From: Phycisphaerae bacterium
GTDB taxonomy: Bacteria; Planctomycetota; Phycisphaerae; Sedimentisphaerales; UBA12454
Reading direction: 5' to 3'
DNA: 64,000 bases
Assembly (NCBI GenBank): GCA_041652575.1
Contig: JBAZHC010000004.1
Coordinates: forward strand, 62,001-126,000
The notes under the pieces are model-generated. The model saw only the letters and a list, made by a program, of their open reading frames with translations. It ran no database searches and was not told the DNA's origin. A program made the position numbers and the translations under genes. Of the stretch, positions 61,363 to 64,000 are shown piece by piece (position 1 is the stretch's first letter; each line of letters opens with the position of its first letter).

Positions 61363-62842
61363 CGAACTGATAAATATTGTACAAAACCTCGGCTCGCCCA
61401 AAGTGCTGCTGGCCGGAGATTTTCTGCTCGACATTTATGTTTACGGCGACGCCCTGAGAATAAGTCCGGAAGCGCCGGTGCCTGTTCTGAAAGTCGTCAG
61501 CAGAGAATACCGACCCGGCGGAGCAGCATCTGTCGCGGCGGACCTGGCGGCGCTTGGAGCAAAAACACTGTGCCTGGGTACGGTTGGAAAAGATGTAAAC
61601 GCCCAAACTCTTAGAGAATTGCTTAAAAATACCGGCGCCGATATTTCCGGGCTGGTTGAAGTTGCCGACAGACCTACAATCACAAAACAAAGATTTGTCG
61701 GCCTTGCCCAGCATATTCATCCTCAGCAATTGTTAAGAGTAGACGAGGAAAAAGATGAGACTTTGAGTAACCAACACTATGAAAAACTTCTCGACCTGTA
61801 CAAAAAGAAACTTTCGCAGGCCGATATCGTATGCCTGCAGGATTACAACAAAGGACTATTTGAAAAAGATTTTTGCGTTTCGCTGATTAAACTTGCCAAA
61901 TCGGCGGGGAAAAAAGTTTTGATTGACCCTGCTCCAAAAGCGGATTTTGCAAAATACCGCGGTGCTTCGGTAATTACGCCCAACCGTCTCGAGGCATCAA
62001 CAGCATCTGAAATTAACATAAAAACTATTGATGATGCCGCCAAAGCAGCGGTAATCCTTACCGAAAAACTTGATATCGATACCATTGTAATAACTCTGGA
62101 TAAAGAAGGTTCATACCTGAAGACCGATTCCATCGAGCAGCATATTCCGACAATAGCGAGAAAAGTTTATGATGTCAGCGGCGCCGGAGATATGGTACTG
62201 GCCTCGCTTGCGGCCGCACTTGCGGCAGGAGTAGATTACAAAACGGCTGTCGAAATATGCAACGTCGCAGGCGGCATTGAAGTCGAAAAATTCGGTACAG
62301 CTACCGTTTCCATCGAGGAAATAGTAAACGAACTAATAAGCAGAAAACAAAAAAGCGGTTCAAAAATTAAAAGTGTCGACCAGCTCATAAGCCAACTCAA
62401 ATGGCACAGAGGTCATAAACAGAAAATCGTATTCACCAACGGATGTTTCGATGTTTTGCACAGAGGCCATATAGAATTTCTTAGTTTCTGTAAAAAACAC
62501 GGCGATATCGTCGTACTCGGTCTGAACAGCGACAAAAGCGTTAAAATTATAAAAGGTCCGGAAAGGCCCATCAATAACCAGCTCGACAGAGCGGCCGTTC
62601 TTTCTGGGCTGGAAAGCGTTGACTACATCGTAATATTCGACGAGCCAGACCCGCTAAATATAATAAAACAGGTAAAACCGGATGTCCTTGTCAAAGGACA
62701 GGATTGGGCGGAAAAAGGCGTCATCGGCAGAGAATTTGTCGAATCAACCGGCGGAGAAGTAGTTCTCGCTCCTCTGGTCGAAGGAAAAAGCTCCACCAAT
62801 ACCATAGAAAAAATGAAATCCTTAAGGAAACACAGCAAATGA
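61355..62842 (+). CDS. hldE: Bifunctional heptose-7-phosphate kinase/heptose-1-phosphate adenylyltransferase HldE
   Basis: A 495-residue two-domain enzyme of ADP-L-glycero-beta-D-manno-heptose synthesis. The N-terminal ribokinase-like domain (about 1-320) has PGGAASVAADLAALGAKTLC and the catalytic VSGAGDMVLASLAAALAAG. The C-terminal nucleotidyltransferase domain (about 345-495) starts IVFTNGCFDVLHRGHIEFL, with the HxGH motif. The ATG at 61355 overlaps the lpxK stop; an in-frame TTG at 61346 is less likely. It is followed at an ATGA overlap by gmhA, so lpxK-hldE-gmhA-gmhB form one operon for LPS inner core. Confidence 0.95.
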   Translation: MYDELINIVQNLGSPKVLLAGDFLLDIYVYGDALRISPEAPVPVLKVVSREYRPGGAASVAADLAALGAKTLCLGTVGKDVNAQTLRELLKNTGADISGLVEVADRPTITKQRFVGLAQHIHPQQLLRVDEEKDETLSNQHYEKLLDLYKKKLSQADIVCLQDYNKGLFEKDFCVSLIKLAKSAGKKVLIDPAPKADFAKYRGASVITPNRLEASTASEINIKTIDDAAKAAVILTEKLDIDTIVITLDKEGSYLKTDSIEQHIPTIARKVYDVSGAGDMVLASLAAALAAGVDYKTAVEICNVAGGIEVEKFGTATVSIEEIVNELISRKQKSGSKIKSVDQLISQLKWHRGHKQKIVFTNGCFDVLHRGHIEFLSFCKKHGDIVVLGLNSDKSVKIIKGPERPINNQLDRAAVLSGLESVDYIVIFDEPDPLNIIKQVKPDVLVKGQDWAEKGVIGREFVESTGGEVVLAPLVEGKSSTNTIEKMKSLRKHSK

Positions 62843-63405
62843 AAAACCACATCATCCAAACAATCGCGATGCACAGAAAAATGCTCGACAATTTAGAGGC
62901 GGATTGCATCAGGGCAATTGAAGACACCGCCAAAACAATTATCAAAAGCATTGAAAAAGGCGGAATACTGTATATCTGCGGCAACGGCGGTTCGGCCGCC
63001 GACGCTCAGCATATCGCTGGAGAATTTATCGGCAGATTTCTGCGTGAAAGAAAGGCACTGCCCGCGGTCGCCCTTTCAACCGATACATCGATTATAACCT
63101 GTATAGGCAATGATTACAGCTTTGAAGATATATTTGCAAGACAGGTTGAAGGACTCGTAAAAAAACGGGACTGCCTGTGGGCGTTTTCAACAAGCGGCAA
63201 AAGTCCCAACATTTTAAAAGCGGCGAAACTCGCAAAAAAACTTGGAGCAAAAGTCATAGCGTTTACCGGCAAAAAAAACAGCCCGCTCGAAAAACTCGCC
63301 GATGTCTGTCTTTGTGCCGAGGCGGACAAGACTTTCGCCGTGCAGGAAATCCATCAGATTGCATATCATATAATCTGCGATCTGGTCGAAAAACATTTTG
63401 CATAG
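62839..63405 (+). CDS. gmhA: Sedoheptulose-7-phosphate isomerase GmhA
   Basis: A 188-residue SIS-domain isomerase making D-glycero-D-manno-heptose 7-phosphate. The diagnostic stretches are LYICGNGGSAADAQHIAGEF, ALPAVALSTDTSIITCIGND, WAFSTSGKSPNILKAAKLAK and the C-terminal VQEIHQIAYHIICDLVEKHF with the catalytic histidine. The ATG at 62839 overlaps the hldE stop (ATGA); a longer frame opening at 62704 runs through the hldE coding sequence in another register and is not used. It is the first enzyme of the heptose pathway and is directly followed by gmhB. Confidence 0.95.
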   Translation: MKNHIIQTIAMHRKMLDNLEADCIRAIEDTAKTIIKSIEKGGILYICGNGGSAADAQHIAGEFIGRFLRERKALPAVALSTDTSIITCIGNDYSFEDIFARQVEGLVKKRDCLWAFSTSGKSPNILKAAKLAKKLGAKVIAFTGKKNSPLEKLADVCLCAEADKTFAVQEIHQIAYHIICDLVEKHFA

Positions 63406-63415
63406 GAAATAAATT

Positions 63416-64000
63416 ATGCCTGACAAAGCAATCTTTCTCGATAGAGACGATACTATCATCGAAGATACCGGCTATATAAACAGCGCAGAACAGGTGAAGC
63501 TCGTTCCGGCCGCGGCCTCTGCTATTGTCGAACTTAGAAAAATGGGTTACAAACTAATCGTCGTCTCCAACCAGTCCGGCATCGCCCGTGGAATAATTAC
63601 CGAACAGGCACTGGCACAGGTACACGAAAGATTAAAGCTGCTTTTAGCGGAGCATAACGCCTATTTAGACAGGATATACTACTGCCCTTATCATCCTGAA
63701 GGAGCGATAGCGAAATTTCGCAAGGACAGTGACTGGCGAAAACCAAAACCCGGAATGCTGCTTGCCGCTTCAAAGGAAATGAAAATAGACCTGGCCCAGT
63801 CGTGGATGATCGGCAACGCTTACATCGACATCGCCGCCGGAAAAGAGGCCGGATGCAGAACCATTCTTATAAAATCGCACTTAAAACCGCCTGTAAAAAA
63901 AGCTGACGACCCTGACCCAGATTTTGAGGTGATAAACCTGCGGGAAGCGGTCAACGTAGTCAAGAGAGAAATTACACGAAAGCCCGCACCCGAGCAGCCG
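63416..64000 (+). CDS. gmhB: D-glycero-D-manno-heptose 1,7-bisphosphate phosphatase GmhB (cut by the window edge)
   Basis: The frame stays open to the right edge (195 codons). It begins KAIFLDRDDTIIEDTGYI, the HAD motif I with DxD, followed by VVSNQSGIARGIITEQALAQ, the zinc-loop region YYCPYHPEG, WRKPKPGMLLAASKEM and MIGNAYIDIAAGKEAGC, all as in GmhB/HisB-type phosphatases. Where GmhB usually has GDxxxD, this reads MIGNAYIDIAAG, so the first aspartate of motif IV is replaced by asparagine. It would remove the 7-phosphate in heptose synthesis. AGGA lies eight bases before the ATG. The frame extends beyond usual GmhB length with a Lys/Pro-rich tail. Confidence 0.88.
   Translation, partial: MPDKAIFLDRDDTIIEDTGYINSAEQVKLVPAAASAIVELRKMGYKLIVVSNQSGIARGIITEQALAQVHERLKLLLAEHNAYLDRIYYCPYHPEGAIAKFRKDSDWRKPKPGMLLAASKEMKIDLAQSWMIGNAYIDIAAGKEAGCRTILIKSHLKPPVKKADDPDPDFEVINLREAVNVVKREITRKPAPEQP

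Noticed and set aside
62704..62838. N-terminal extension of gmhA
   Set aside because: Highly arginine-rich translation in a shifted register of hldE; the ATG at 62839 overlapping the hldE stop matches GmhA proteins.
1..64000. CRISPR arrays, complete insertion sequences and rRNA genes
   Set aside because: No regularly spaced repeats, no transposase frames and no rRNA sequence were seen; the only mobile-element trace is the recombinase remnant near 28142-28462.

Overview
The window looks like a chromosomal segment from a Gram-negative-type planctomycete, most likely of the Phycisphaerae/Sedimentisphaerales kind. This is inferred from the combination of a PEP-CTERM protein, a dockerin-bearing secreted protein, an H-X9-DG type pseudopilin, lipid A and heptose (LPS core) genes, a FlgI-like protein with no flagellar genes around it, and an unusually long RNase HII-like protein. 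No rRNA is present, so the taxonomic call is an inference.

Region 1 (1-28013, all minus strand) is one long surface-polysaccharide locus. It reads from a complete set of legionaminic-acid-type genes (legB, legC, legH, legI, legG, legF, ptmE; 28013 down to 21241) through methyltransferases, further NeuC/NeuA/NeuB homologues, a 2-hydroxyacid dehydrogenase, three capsule-type transferases, a Wzx-like flippase, a GT39-type membrane protein, a B12-binding-type radical SAM protein and two GT4 glycosyltransferases. It ends with a partial initiating undecaprenyl-phosphate sugar transferase at the left edge. In total there are two NeuB, three NeuC and three NeuA homologues, so at least two nonulosonic acids may be made or assembled. 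The region looks more AT-rich than the right half. It is bounded on the right by a decayed tyrosine-recombinase gene lying against the 3' end of a tRNA-Glu gene, which suggests old island integration.

Region 2 (28498-37253) holds tRNA-Glu with a terminator, a small 2[4Fe-4S] ferredoxin missed by length cut-offs, a secreted TPR-type protein, murJ, a ComF-type gene, and a tight three-gene operon (PEP-CTERM protein, beta-propeller-like dockerin protein, pseudopilin) behind a cobalamin riboswitch and an intrinsic terminator. This operon is the best candidate for an undescribed system: a B12-regulated extracellular or cell-surface module.

Region 3 (37254-52099) is mostly housekeeping: a coiled-coil tail-anchored protein, an FAH-family hydrolase, dnaG-rpoD, lexA, an RNase HII-like gene, a FlgI-like/HEAT protein, and a four-gene operon (MMPL transporter, DUF2892 protein, LolA-like protein, outer-membrane barrel) that looks like an envelope lipid or hydrophobic-substrate export system.

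Region 4 (52481-64000, plus strand) carries smc, a pair of M16 peptidase-family genes (one lacking the zinc motif), a small unknown gene, an NAD-type isocitrate dehydrogenase, and the LPS genes lpxK, hldE, gmhA and gmhB (cut by the right edge). lpxK appears to use a CTG start.
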